This document shows positions 51,538-64,000 of a DNA stretch of 64,000 nt, piece after piece. The position numbers were made by a program, and so were the translations under genes. Numbering within the stretch: position 1 is the first letter of the stretch; the number at the start of each line of letters is the position of its first letter. This DNA is from Cinnamomum chago (taxonomy: Eukaryota; Streptophyta; Magnoliopsida; Laurales; Lauraceae). Location of the stretch: the NCBI GenBank assembly GCA_038049695.1, contig CP142455.1, forward strand, positions 21,179,501-21,243,500, read 5' to 3'. The notes beneath the pieces are model-generated. The model saw only the letters and a list, made by a program, of their open reading frames with translations, was not told the DNA's origin and made no database searches.

Positions 51538-52302
51538 CTGTTCATATTCGCATGGAAAGACCCACAAATGACCATAAATAAGCTCTCCCTCAGAGAAAAA
51601 ACTAATTATCAAGGCAGATTGTCTACATCTTGTTGGCAATAAACAAGCCTTGGGCAAAGATGATGAGAGAAGCATCATGTATGAGATATTGAGTGACCTT
51701 ATTTACGAGATCAGTATTAGTAATCGCCGTGGATCTCGTATCAGATTTCTAAGTAATCCAGATGTGCCGGTTTGACGCGCCAGTGTAGCGAGTGACTAAG
51801 TTCAATAAGTAAATAATAGGAATTTGATGTACATTGAAACATTTGCTATATTATTTATGGCTTAATTGTTAACTTAAAACTGCATGGTTGTAAGGGTGCC
51901 AGATGAGGTATTAACTTGGACAAGAGGAGTTCATGTCCTTAGGCAAGTACTGCTTTTCTAAGATAGAAAAGAAATAGGTCTTGGAAGCTCTATCAAGAGA
52001 AGAAGTTGAGTTCACAACAAGGAAATGCAGTGATAGTCCAAGTGGCCATCAGGTTGCATCTCTTCATGGATAATCGAAGTTGGTAAGAACTGATACACCG
52101 ATGCAAATATTAAAGTCCACCATCACATCAGTAAAACAGAACATTAATTCCATAATCCCCTAATTAAACTAAGATCATAGAGTATCCGAGATGTGGGTAA
52201 AAAAAATGAGATTATCATCTCGTGTGACCCACTTGTGGAACTGATTTACAGTAAGTTAATGTGTATATAGTCAGGCATGTGATGTGTATCTAGACGGGGG
52301 AT

Positions 52303-52692
52303 GGACTTTTTTATGTACGCAGCGTTCATGTCAAGTGGAAGATCGTGTGGCCTACATGCTACGGGCCCCATGCCAAATCAAGCAGGGTAGATGCTTGCAA
52401 GGAATACAACCCCACTTAATGTAAGACTTAATCTATCTCCACAAATCAGACTCGTAATAGGATCAGTGGTGTAGGTGTGAGTTTCTTAGCAAAGAAACTT
52501 TGTTTGGACTTTTTATGTACGTGGCGTTTGGAAGATCGTGTGGCCTACATGCTATGGGTCCCATGCCAGATCAAGCAGGGCATATGCTTGCACAAAATAC
52601 AACCCCACTTAATGTAAAATTTGATCCGTCTCCACAATTCAAACTCGTAAGAGGATCAGTGGCGTGGGTGTGAGTTTCTTGACGAAGAAGTC
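52303..52692. repeat. Internal 190-bp direct duplication, array copy 7
   Basis: Copies A 52303–52498 and B 52506–52692. Confidence 0.9.
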
Positions 52693-53051
52693 TCCAATAA
52701 GATGCAAAATGATCCGCGGAGATTCCCTATCGCCGCAACGAATATAGATCTATGTTCGGGTGTTGGAGTCTCCGTATCGAGATCCATCACATCTCCCTCT
52801 TCATATTCTTCACCCTCTCACCCAATTTATATTCAAATCCATCCAAACAAAGGGCCTTCTAAGATTGGGGCTGGAAGGAGATTTCTTAGAGGGGCCCCAT
52901 ATGCTAAAAATAAAAAAAAAATCCTCATAAAAAATGTAAAAAAAAAAAAACGTCTGGGTTCCATCAATGCCCTCCGGCATCCCAAACTCTGCCGCACAGA
53001 TCATCAAAAGACTTTTGAGGAAGGTGCAGAGGAATCAGTTCCTTCCTTAGA

Positions 53052-53711
53052 TTATATAAAAAAGAAAAGAAAAGGGATGTGCATATCAATATCATCAGAG
53101 GTTATTATTCGGAATGAAATGAGGCAGTAGTTACCGATTTGTTGCCGAAGAACTGCTGCGTGGAGAGGGGTGAGACCTTTGGGGCCTCTCCAAGAGGCAT
53201 TTAACGCATCTTTGGTGACATTTAGGATATCTTGTACAATTTTAGCATCCCCTTCTTCTGCAGCTACATGGAGCGCAGAAGACTCAGCTTTGTTTGGAAC
53301 GAACACCAAATCACGGTCCTTCTCTATGAGTAGATCCACCAATTTATGGTTGCGGTGCCTCACAGCCTCGTGCAGGACCGTGTTTTTTTCCGCGTTCGTC
53401 ATCCTCAGCATCTGCCCTTTGAAACCCATCCTCTCAGCGCAATCGATGAGCTCGGCCACCAGGCCCAAATGCCCAGCTTTTGCTGCGACGTGCAGTGCAG
53501 TGTCGCCCCTTGAATTCAGCCTTAGAAGAAGTGATGGACATAGCGCACAGATGGTGACAACGAAATCGGTGTGCCCATGCACGGAGGCAATGTGCAAGGC
53601 CGTGTTCCCGTTGAAAGTGGATCCTTCTAGCGTGCGGGGGTTCCTGTCTGCGACTCGCATTAGCTCGATTGCGTTGCCGCATCTTGCAGAATTAAACAAC
53701 TCTGGTTCCAT
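53052..53711 (-). CDS. ACD6-like ankyrin first exon, array copy 7
   Basis: Translation identical to the 6450–7109 ORF; exon end at 53135. Confidence 0.82.
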   Translation of the reverse strand: MEPELFNSARCGNAIELMRVADRNPRTLEGSTFNGNTALHIASVHGHTDFVVTICALCPSLLLRLNSRGDTALHVAAKAGHLGLVAELIDCAERMGFKGQMLRMTNAEKNTVLHEAVRHRNHKLVDLLIEKDRDLVFVPNKAESSALHVAAEEGDAKIVQDILNVTKDALNASWRGPKGLTPLHAAVLRQQIGNYCLISFRIITSDDIDMHIPFLFFFI

Positions 53712-53852
53712 TGTCGCAGCGCAGAGGAGGAGAGATGGATGAGTGCTGTGGAGTAGTCTGCATTTCTCAAGTCACTGAGAATTTCATTTTATTGAATATG
53801 CCAAACGCCAACAGATCCCTTAGTTGAGCAAGATGATCGACAAACTGTTACC

Positions 53853-53862
53853 CTTTATATAA
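53853..53862 (-). promoter_or_regulatory. TATA box, array copy 7
   Basis: Same element, upstream of the ATG at 53711. Confidence 0.55.
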
Positions 53863-53930
53863 GACCGCAGAAGGAGGACAAACACGAGCCAAAAACGAAA
53901 CGAACCATTCTCAAAGTATCATACATGCTA

Positions 53931-54022
53931 CCTGGACATACTCCGGGGGTCCGGTCCCCAGAGTATGTCCAGCACCTGGGATCCTACGGTCCTCATGGCC
54001 CGGTCCTCAAAGTATGTCTAGG
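53931..54022. repeat. Inverted/direct repeat cluster, array copy 7
   Basis: Equivalent to 7329–7420. Confidence 0.6.
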
Positions 54023-55958
54023 TTAACTTACTCATCATTATAACATTACATGCAAATTGGGCCGTGCTAGGTTTTAAACGGAGGCATTGCCTTCGAGGGC
54101 CAAGCCGGTCTAGCCCACGGGCCTTTCTTTCTTCAAATTTTTTTATGAATCAATGGTAAAATGGTCAAGCATGGGGAACTAAAGAGTTTCTTTGTGGGAA
54201 AGAAAGGGAGTGAGAGATGGCTAAATTTTACATAGGGAGTGTATAGATATTAATGAGGGAGGGCTAGGCTAGTTATGAATATGGGTAAAAAAGAAAAAAA
54301 AATTATATAGCTTTTTTATATATTCTTCTAAGGTTTTAGTATTTGCAAATATGCATCTGTATTTTCATTTTAATACCTTATGTGTCCATAATCATCACAG
54401 TTTTTTAGAGCGAAATGACACTTTTGTCCATCTTATATGCATAATTTTAAAAGTTTGGACTTAACTTTTTTTTATAAAGCATGTAGCATTAACAATTTCA
54501 CTTAGTGGGAGAAAATAATTCTACATAATTTTTTTTTTTATCAATGCAGGGCTCATTTTATTAAATCCAAATTGATCGTGACGACAATTGACACCTGTAC
54601 TTATAACCGATTATGATTTATCCAATCCATACATAACCCACCATTAGATTGATAAAAGTCTCAAAATACTTGATTATACTTCATGTATAGGGGGTTTAAA
54701 AGAAGTATGGGAACGGGTAAATGTAATATATATATATATTAATTTTTAGAATTTGTGGCGGGAGGTGTTTGGCTCTATGTGAAAAAAATACTGGGGGAAT
54801 GTGCAAATGTTAGAAAAAAATAATTTTTAGAATCTGCGGGGGGAGAGGAATTTTAAACTTTTCTCATATATGGGTGGGGAATTCAGTTTCCAAGCCTTTG
54901 CACCTGGTTCCACCCATGGTCATGTAAATGAGAGAGTTATTGAGAGAAAGCATTGGGACTTGAGATAAAATAATGGTATTTTTATAAATAATAATAGACT
55001 CATTTTTGTTTAATAGATGTAAGGGGAAAATGTGTCATTTATATAAAAATTTAATACAAATCTCATGGTAGCTACCATTCTTGTTAAGAATACTGATTTT
55101 GGTTGGAGATATAAAAGGTATTAAATAGAAAAGAGCGGGGTGTATTTACAAATGTTAAACCTCAGGAGCCTACATATAAATCCTACAAACTTTAGAGGGG
55201 TATATACAAAAAACTCAAAAATATATCGTTTCAGATCATTCTATTCCTGTATTTGCTGGCGGTTGCATCTATAACTTGAAAATCCTAACCCACTCAATAT
55301 CCTGATTTAAGGAGTTACAAAGTTGAGTGAGGGAGTGTGCCGAGTCATTTAAACCCTAGGAATAACCTTATAATTTTCATAGAGTACACACAGTACCAAC
55401 TGTACATCTAGTATATAATGTATGGTACTGATATATAAAACTGTTCGGGTCGCTGGTAGTGATTTTGTTTTGGGCCCTCGCAAGCTGCTACCCGATCTGA
55501 ACCCAACCGTTTAAACTTAAAATAGACCTTCCAATTAGGCGTCGGTATTCTAAATCGAGTGATACTGCGAACACCCCTTATTAAACTTAATTTACATTCT
55601 TTATAATAGCAAGTTGCTACCATGGGCCCACACGAGTAGGCCTGTCAATGAGACCGGCTGTGCCTGGCCTTGGGTAGGGTTGTCAGGGGTTGTCTGATTT
55701 TGATCCTAATTGAACAGGTGTATGCCAAATCCCGTCTCATCCGGGCCAAGGTTTATCACGATATTAAAAATAATCTGAACATATTTTTTTTAGGTTGCTT
55801 GTTTTAAAAACTTTAATTTAAGGTTTGATAATGTATTTCATGTACGCTAGAGGGGGCTTTCTTACAGGCCTAGTGAGAGATTTTGCAAGGGACTACTGTA
55901 ATCTATTTGTTCTCTTGGCTATATTTGGATCTTGTTCTCTCTATAATTCTTACGGCGA

Positions 55959-58900
55959 GAGCTTTGTTCAAGCATCTCAGAATGGCCAGACAGTGGACCA
56001 CCGAAGGCCCCAACTGCAGAATCTCCCACAGCAGCAAGGAAAGGCCTGACGACAGCCTCGTCAGTTCCAGTAACAGCAGCAGAACACGTACAATATACTG
56101 TTAAATGCCCGATATATGGCAAAGTGGTCAAATTGCTGTTGGTTGCTTGCACAGTTTTGACAACTCCTACCAACTAGATCCCATTCCTCAGGCCCTACCC
56201 ACAATGACCATTACTGGTCCTTCAAGATGATGAGTGGGTGGCAATTTCAGGTATGCCTTCTCATGGGACAGGTAATCCTAGTAAAATACAAAATATTCAC
56301 CTATGTTCTGGTGCTGGTGATGCCAAGATTCGTATTAGGAAAAATAATATCATTGTCCCCACTGTTTTGTTAGTTCTTAAGACGAAGTAGAACCTATAGT
56401 TTGTTATCAAATTTAAGATCTTTCTTCTTATTTTGTAGTATCAGATGTTTTTTTTTTTAATAAAGAAAAAGGGCACAGGGGCATTGGAGAAAGAGAGGGC
56501 TTGTTTTGTTTTTAGTCAGGAACAGCGGAACAGGACTACATTAAAGCAAATCTGGCATCAGCATCTCGGACACGCTTAGGCAAAATTAGTTCAGTTTTTA
56601 TTTTCTAGGTAATCTAATCTATTCATGTGGTTCTTGGAATAAAGCTCACTACGTGTTCAGTAGTTGTCAGTTGTGCTTTGCACTTGCATGCAAAGCATGA
56701 ATTCTGCCATCGAATAATCATGCCACACAAGAGAGAGAGAGACGTGGATTTTATGTGGTTCAAGCATAGCCCGGGATACAAGACATAAACTCAACAAGTT
56801 GGAAAAAGGATGCACGCTTCTATTTACTGACAGTAATAAAGTTTTCACTAAGCCGCTTTATTGATATGATCCACAGTAATCTATGGAGCCCTTCTCCTAT
56901 GTTTTCAAATCAAAAGTATAGTCATTATGTGCTTGTTGTGGAAGATTGCTATTGTTTCTCATGGGTTTGTCGCTTGAAAAAATGAAATCTGAATTTCTCT
57001 TTATTTCTATTAAATTTCAGAGAATGGTTGGAACAAGATTTCCTACTAAAGTAGAAGACTTTCAAAGTTGAGGGGGAGAATTTTCTAGTGCTGAATTTCT
57101 GAATCATCTCAATACTGGAAGGAGTTATTAGACAGTGTCCTACTGTCCTTCTCATGTACCTCTGAATAAAATGGTGTAGAAGAGAGAAAACACTGGAATG
57201 TTGTAGAGTCAGGATTGATTATATGCTATTTTGTTCACATGATCCTAAATTTTATATTGGGCAGAAGAGCTTCATGCGGCAGTGTACTTGATTAACAAGG
57301 TGTCTATAGCATAGTTGGGGATGTCCTCACCAATGTCAGCTGTTGTTTAATGGTGAACCTGATTGTTCCTCTCTTTCGATTTTTGGGTCTCTCTGTTTTA
57401 CTCTCATTCAACATACTGTTGCAAATACTGGTGTTTTTTTCTGAGATTGGCTTACAACATAAAAGATTTCATCGCTGTCTTCAACCTTCAACTGGTAGGG
57501 CCTACATCTCCAGGCATGTCATGTTTGATGAGAATGTATTCCCATTTCCCTCTGCTAATAGTCTGCATAATAATGTGCTGATTACGAGGGAACCGTCCAC
57601 ATTTTCTATTTGGAAGAACACATGTGATAGCAGGCAGCAGCAACACCAAATGTAGTCCAGGCGGACAACAATGACGCATCAGATGCACTATAAAACTTTA
57701 ACAAGTGAGGTTATACTCATGTAGTTGACATTCTTGCTCAACCACTCGCAAGTGGTCAGCCAAACAAAATTCCGTACTTACTAGCTGATGTTCCTTCTGT
57801 TTTCCTTAGGAGCCTAGATCTGTCAAGTCCACTGAGCTCATACTGATCAGTATCAAGCTATGCAAGCAGCATTCAAAGGCAATAATACTTGGTGACTTGT
57901 GCATCGTCAGCTCATACAGATGCTATTGGTCGTCGTTGGCTTTAAAACAAAGCTCAAATATGAAGGTAACCTTAAAGGACTCTCAGCTCATCTAGTTGCA
58001 AAGGGATACATCCAGAAGGAGGGTATGAATTTTTTTAGAGATATTTAATCAATTCATCAAAGTCCTTATAGTTGCAACTGCCTCTAAATGGCCTATTAAA
58101 CAACTAAATCTCAAAAATCTCCATGGTCTGCTTAAAGAACCTATTTTCATGGATCAGACACCTGGTTTTGTTGGTGATTCCACACCAGCCCATGTTTGTC
58201 ATCTGCAAGCCCCAAGAGCCTTCTTGATCAATTTAGCTCATATTTCCTTTCTCTTGGATTCTTTTGCAGTTTGGCTGACAGCCATCTATTTCTGAATTGA
58301 ACTTCTTCCAGCACTATTTTATTATTAGTTTTTGTTGATGATATTTTGGTGACGGGCAAAAATCCAGATTATCAGTGAGTTCAACAACTTAGGGCCATTA
58401 CTTTAGTGCCATGGTAAAAGTCTCGGGTGCCATACGTCATAACGCAGGTTCGAGACCTGAGAGCAACCACTTTGTACAAAATTGCCAAAGGTTATGTTTG
58501 TCTCCAGTTTGGCCCCTCCCAGGACATGGCTTTGGCAGGACCCACACTGGGTAATGATCTTTTTTCAGTTTTGTTCTACAACTTGGCCAAAACTTTGCAA
58601 TGAGGAACTTGGTCCCAGTCACTATTTTCTTGGCGTAGAAGTGATTCCATTCACAGGTGGCATTTTCCTTTCTCAATTGAAATATTCCCAAGACTATCAG
58701 CATGTATTCAAATGGAGGGATCCAAGCATGCATCCACTTCCATTGCTCTTAAACATGAGCTTTCTGATCCTTCCCAGGCTTTTTCTACCCCAAAGTAAAA
58801 TTGCAGTATTGTTGGTGCACTGCAGTATCTGATAATAACCTGTCTATATTCTCTTATTCTTTCGATTTTGTTTTCCAATTTATGAATAAACCTACAGTTG

Positions 58901-59304
58901 CACATTTTCAGGCTGTGAAAAGGATTTTGTTTCAGAACTCTCAGTCTACTACAGATCTCTATGTAGAGTGGGGAAGATGTTCTTCCACTAGGTTCTCTAC
59001 TATGGGTTACTATACCTTTCTGGATGCAAGCCTCAGCCCTTGGTATGTTAAGAAACAATCTACTATGTAGCAGATCTAGCGTTGAAGCAGAATATTGAGC
59101 TATGGCCTCTACTAAAGCTGAGCTAACCTGGCTTACTTTTACTCTTCCTGAAATTTGTGTCTTTTATATCGGAGCCCTATCCTGTTCTATAATAATTTTA
59201 ATTCTTTGCACAAGAGTACAAGACTGCATATCCTTTTTTTCCATGCACGCACTAAACATATCAAGATGGATTATAATTTTGTATAAGAGAAAATCTCCTT
59301 AGGA
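55959..59304 (+). pseudogene. Decayed copia relic, array copy 8
   Basis: Equivalent to 1590–4935; FVDD codons at 58331–58342. Confidence 0.92.
58393..58577 (+). mobile_element. Au-like SINE nested in copia, array copy 8
   Basis: Equivalent to 4024–4208. Confidence 0.75.
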
Positions 59305-60069
59305 CTGTTCATATTCGCATGGAAAGACCCACAAATGACCATAAATAAGCTCTCCCTCAGAGAAAAAACTAATTATCAAGGCAGATTGTCTACATCTTGT
59401 TGGCAATAAACAAGCCTTGGGCAAAGATGATGAGAGAAGCATCATGTATGAGATATTGAGTGACCTTATTTACGAGATCAGTATTAGTAATCGCCGTGGA
59501 TCTCGTATCAGATTTCTAAGTAATCCAGATGTGCCGGTTTGACGCGCCAGTGTAGCGAGTGACTAAGTTCAATAAGTAAATAATAGGAATTTGATGTACA
59601 TTGAAACATTTGCTATATTATTTATGGCTTAATTGTTAACTTAAAACTGCATGGTTGTAAGGGTGCCAGATGAGGTATTAACTTGGACAAGAGGAGTTCA
59701 TGTCCTTAGGCAAGTACTGCTTTTCTAAGATAGAAAAGAAATAGGTCTTGGAAGCTCTATCAAGAGAAGAAGTTGAGTTCACAACAAGGAAATGCAGTGA
59801 TAGTCCAAGTGGCCATCAGGTTGCATCTCTTCATGGATAATCGAAGTTGGTAAGAACTGATACACCGATGCAAATATTAAAGTCCACCATCACATCAGTA
59901 AAACAGAACATTAATTCCATAATCCCCTAATTAAACTAAGATCATAGAGTATCCGAGATGTGGGTAAAAAAAATGAGATTATCATCTCGTGTGACCCACT
60001 TGTGGAACTGATTTACAGTAAGTTAATGTGTATATAGTCAGGCATGTGATGTGTATCTAGACGGGGGAT

Positions 60070-60459
60070 GGACTTTTTTATGTACGCAGCGTTCATGTCA
60101 AGTGGAAGATCGTGTGGCCTACATGCTACGGGCCCCATGCCAAATCAAGCAGGGTAGATGCTTGCAAGGAATACAACCCCACTTAATGTAAGACTTAATC
60201 TATCTCCACAAATCAGACTCGTAATAGGATCAGTGGTGTAGGTGTGAGTTTCTTAGCAAAGAAACTTTGTTTGGACTTTTTATGTACGTGGCGTTTGGAA
60301 GATCGTGTGGCCTACATGCTATGGGTCCCATGCCAGATCAAGCAGGGCATATGCTTGCACAAAATACAACCCCACTTAATGTAAAATTTGATCCGTCTCC
60401 ACAATTCAAACTCGTAAGAGGATCAGTGGCGTGGGTGTGAGTTTCTTGACGAAGAAGTC
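60070..60459. repeat. Internal 190-bp direct duplication, array copy 8
   Basis: Copies A 60070–60265 and B 60273–60459. Confidence 0.9.
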
Positions 60460-60818
60460 TCCAATAAGATGCAAAATGATCCGCGGAGATTCCCTATCGC
60501 CGCAACGAATATAGATCTATGTTCGGGTGTTGGAGTCTCCGTATCGAGATCCATCACATCTCCCTCTTCATATTCTTCACCCTCTCACCCAATTTATATT
60601 CAAATCCATCCAAACAAAGGGCCTTCTAAGATTGGGGCTGGAAGGAGATTTCTTAGAGGGGCCCCATATGCTAAAAATAAAAAAAAAATCCTCATAAAAA
60701 ATGTAAAAAAAAAAAAACGTCTGGGTTCCATCAATGCCCTCCGGCATCCCAAACTCTGCCGCACAGATCATCAAAAGACTTTTGAGGAAGGTGCAGAGGA
60801 ATCAGTTCCTTCCTTAGA

Positions 60819-61478
60819 TTATATAAAAAAGAAAAGAAAAGGGATGTGCATATCAATATCATCAGAGGTTATTATTCGGAATGAAATGAGGCAGTAGTTA
60901 CCGATTTGTTGCCGAAGAACTGCTGCGTGGAGAGGGGTGAGACCTTTGGGGCCTCTCCAAGAGGCATTTAACGCATCTTTGGTGACATTTAGGATATCTT
61001 GTACAATTTTAGCATCCCCTTCTTCTGCAGCTACATGGAGCGCAGAAGACTCAGCTTTGTTTGGAACGAACACCAAATCACGGTCCTTCTCTATGAGTAG
61101 ATCCACCAATTTATGGTTGCGGTGCCTCACAGCCTCGTGCAGGACCGTGTTTTTTTCCGCGTTCGTCATCCTCAGCATCTGCCCTTTGAAACCCATCCTC
61201 TCAGCGCAATCGATGAGCTCGGCCACCAGGCCCAAATGCCCAGCTTTTGCTGCGACGTGCAGTGCAGTGTCGCCCCTTGAATTCAGCCTTAGAAGAAGTG
61301 ATGGACATAGCGCACAGATGGTGACAACGAAATCGGTGTGCCCATGCACGGAGGCAATGTGCAAGGCCGTGTTCCCGTTGAAAGTGGATCCTTCTAGCGT
61401 GCGGGGGTTCCTGTCTGCGACTCGCATTAGCTCGATTGCGTTGCCGCATCTTGCAGAATTAAACAACTCTGGTTCCAT
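60819..61478 (-). CDS. ACD6-like ankyrin first exon, array copy 8
   Basis: Translation identical to the 6450–7109 ORF; exon end at 60902. Confidence 0.82.
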   Translation of the reverse strand: MEPELFNSARCGNAIELMRVADRNPRTLEGSTFNGNTALHIASVHGHTDFVVTICALCPSLLLRLNSRGDTALHVAAKAGHLGLVAELIDCAERMGFKGQMLRMTNAEKNTVLHEAVRHRNHKLVDLLIEKDRDLVFVPNKAESSALHVAAEEGDAKIVQDILNVTKDALNASWRGPKGLTPLHAAVLRQQIGNYCLISFRIITSDDIDMHIPFLFFFI

Positions 61479-61619
61479 TGTCGCAGCGCAGAGGAGGAGA
61501 GATGGATGAGTGCTGTGGAGTAGTCTGCATTTCTCAAGTCACTGAGAATTTCATTTTATTGAATATGCCAAACGCCAACAGATCCCTTAGTTGAGCAAGA
61601 TGATCGACAAACTGTTACC

Positions 61620-61629
61620 CTTTATATAA
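61620..61629 (-). promoter_or_regulatory. TATA box, array copy 8
   Basis: Same element, upstream of the ATG at 61478. Confidence 0.55.
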
Positions 61630-61697
61630 GACCGCAGAAGGAGGACAAACACGAGCCAAAAACGAAACGAACCATTCTCAAAGTATCATACATGCTA

Positions 61698-61789
61698 CCT
61701 GGACATACTCCGGGGGTCCGGTCCCCAGAGTATGTCCAGCACCTGGGATCCTACGGTCCTCATGGCCCGGTCCTCAAAGTATGTCTAGG
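61698..61789. repeat. Inverted/direct repeat cluster, array copy 8
   Basis: Equivalent to 7329–7420. Confidence 0.6.
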
Positions 61790-62136
61790 TTAACTTACTC
61801 ATCATTATAACATTACATGCAAATTGGGCCGTGCTAGGTTTTAAACGGAGGCATTGCCTTCGAGGGCCAAGCCGGTCTAGCCCACGGGCCTTTCTTTCTT
61901 CAAATTTTTTTATGAATCAATGGTAAAATGGTCAAGCATGGGGAACTAAAGAGTTTCTTTGTGGGAAAGAAAGGGAGTGAGAGATGGCTAAATTTTACAT
62001 AGGGAGTGTATAGATATTAATGAGGGAGGGCTAGGCTAGTTATGAATATGGGTAAAAAAGAAAAAAAAATTATATAGCTTTTTTATATATTCTTCTAAGG
62101 TTTTAGTATTTGCAAATATGCATCTGTATTTTCATT

Positions 62137-64000
62137 TTAATACCTTATGTGTCCATAATCATCACAGTTTTTTAGAGCGAAATGACACTTTTGTCCATCT
62201 TATATGCATAATTTTAAAAGTTTGGACTTAACTTTTTTTTATAAAGCATGTAGCATTAACAATTTCACTTAGTGGGAGAAAATAATTCTACATAATTTTT
62301 TTTTTTATCAATGCAGGGCTCATTTTATTAAATCCAAATTGATCGTGACGACAATTGACACCTGTACTTATAACCGATTATGATTTATCCAATCCATACA
62401 TAACCCACCATTAGATTGATAAAAGTCTCAAAATACTTGATTATACTTCATGTATAGGGGGTTTAAAAGAAGTATGGGAACGGGTAAATGTAATATATAT
62501 ATATATTAATTTTTAGAATTTGTGGCGGGAGGTGTTTGGCTCTATGTGAAAAAAATACTGGGGGAATGTGCAAATGTTAGAAAAAAATAATTTTTAGAAT
62601 CTGCGGGGGGAGAGGAATTTTAAACTTTTCTCATATATGGGTGGGGAATTCAGTTTCCAAGCCTTTGCACCTGGTTCCACCCATGGTCATGTAAATGAGA
62701 GAGTTATTGAGAGAAAGCATTGGGACTTGAGATAAAATAATGGTATTTTTATAAATAATAATAGACTCATTTTTGTTTAATAGATGTAAGGGGAAAATGT
62801 GTCATTTATATAAAAATTTAATACAAATCTCATGGTAGCTACCATTCTTGTTAAGAATACTGATTTTGGTTGGAGATATAAAAGGTATTAAATAGAAAAG
62901 AGCGGGGTGTATTTACAAATGTTAAACCTCAGGAGCCTACATATAAATCCTACAAACTTTAGAGGGGTATATACAAAAAACTCAAAAATATATCGTTTCA
63001 GATCATTCTATTCCTGTATTTGCTGGCGGTTGCATCTATAACTTGAAAATCCTAACCCACTCAATATCCTGATTTAAGGAGTTACAAAGTTGAGTGAGGG
63101 AGTGTGCCGAGTCATTTAAACCCTAGGAATAACCTTATAATTTTCATAGAGTACACACAGTACCAACTGTACATCTAGTATATAATGTATGGTACTGATA
63201 TATAAAACTGTTCGGGTCGCTGGTAGTGATTTTGTTTTGGGCCCTCGCAAGCTGCTACCCGATCTGAACCCAACCGTTTAAACTTAAAATAGACCTTCCA
63301 ATTAGGCGTCGGTATTCTAAATCGAGTGATACTGCGAACACCCCTTATTAAACTTAATTTACATTCTTTATAATAGCAAGTTGCTACCATGGGCCCACAC
63401 GAGTAGGCCTGTCAATGAGACCGGCTGTGCCTGGCCTTGGGTAGGGTTGTCAGGGGTTGTCTGATTTTGATCCTAATTGAACAGGTGTATGCCAAATCCC
63501 GTCTCATCCGGGCCAAGGTTTATCACGATATTAAAAATAATCTGAACATATTTTTTTTAGGTTGCTTGTTTTAAAAACTTTAATTTAAGGTTTGATAATG
63601 TATTTCATGTACGCTAGAGGGGGCTTTCTTACAGGCCTAGTGAGAGATTTTGCAAGGGACTACTGTAATCTATTTGTTCTCTTGGCTATATTTGGATCTT
63701 GTTCTCTCTATAATTCTTACGGCGAGAGCTTTGTTCAAGCATCTCAGAATGGCCAGACAGTGGACCACCGAAGGCCCCAACTGCAGAATCTCCCACAGCA
63801 GCAAGGAAAGGCCTGACGACAGCCTCGTCAGTTCCAGTAACAGCAGCAGAACACGTACAATATACTGTTAAATGCCCGATATATGGCAAAGTGGTCAAAT
63901 TGCTGTTGGTTGCTTGCACAGTTTTGACAACTCCTACCAACTAGATCCCATTCCTCAGGCCCTACCCACAATGACCATTACTGGTCCTTCAAGATGATGA
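62137..64000. repeat. Tandem array unit, copy 9 (partial, cut by window end)
   Basis: First 1,864 bp of a further unit, covering the spacer and the beginning of the copia relic. It ends because the window ends, not because the array visibly ends. Confidence 0.98.
63726..64000 (+). pseudogene. Decayed copia relic, array copy 9 (cut by window end)
   Basis: Only the gag C-terminal part is present, up to the start of the protease stretch; the rest lies beyond the window. Confidence 0.85.

Larger units (their letters stand above)
46603..54369. repeat. Tandem array unit, copy 7
   Basis: Same length and order. Two private bases: C at 47061 (T in the others, equivalent to 459 in copy 1) and T at 48764 (C in the others, equivalent to 2162). 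Confidence 0.99.
54370..62136. repeat. Tandem array unit, copy 8
   Basis: Last complete copy in the window; no private base seen by eye. Confidence 0.99.

Noticed and set aside
1..64000. CRISPR array or ribosomal DNA array
   Set aside because: The repeat is 7,767 bp and contiguous, without short repeats and spacers, and contains no rRNA text; the content is plant nuclear.
1..64000. Centromeric or subtelomeric satellite
   Set aside because: The unit is long and complex, with a gene exon and nested transposons. The only telomere-like string (AAACCCTAG near 987) occurs once per unit.

Overview
The whole window is one head-to-tail tandem array. A unit of exactly 7,767 bp is repeated eight full times (1–62136) and then runs 1,864 bp into a ninth copy (62137–64000). 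Both window edges lie inside the array, so true copy number, array ends and the biological start of the unit are unknown; unit boundaries used here simply count from base 1. Every landmark recurs at exact multiples of 7,767, so no copy carries a net insertion or deletion. By eye I found only four single-base differences (2951, 36262, 47061, 48764), each private to one copy; the comparison was not exhaustive.

The DNA is from a flowering-plant nuclear genome. Evidence: an ACD6-type ankyrin gene with a GT splice donor and a TATA promoter, a decayed Ty1/copia retrotransposon, an Au-like SINE, and AT-rich spacer. I cannot place it below angiosperms.

Layout of one unit (copy 1): 1–1589, AT-rich spacer with simple repeats and a short GC-rich repeat-like patch near 1262–1390. 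1590–4935, plus-strand copia relic in canonical order (gag zinc knuckle, protease, GAG-pre-integrase, integrase, reverse transcriptase, RNase H), full of stops and frameshifts, with no gag N-terminus and no LTRs found. 4024–4208, an Au-like SINE nested inside the reverse transcriptase. 4936–5700, unrecognised spacer. 5701–6090, two diverged direct copies of about 190 bp. 6091–6449, AT-rich, unrecognised. 6450–7109, minus-strand ankyrin ORF, which is the first exon of an ACD6-like gene (192 codons, donor at 6531–6532). 7251–7260, its likely TATA box. 7329–7420, a small inverted/direct repeat cluster. 7421–7767, spacer.

Reading: an old locus (copia insertion, SINE insertion, decay, small local duplication) was recently amplified as a block, or has been homogenised since. 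The only intact coding element in each unit is the ankyrin exon with its promoter; the remaining ankyrin repeats and the membrane domain expected of ACD6-like proteins were not found in the unit. The main alternative to biology is an assembly artefact, which read data must exclude.
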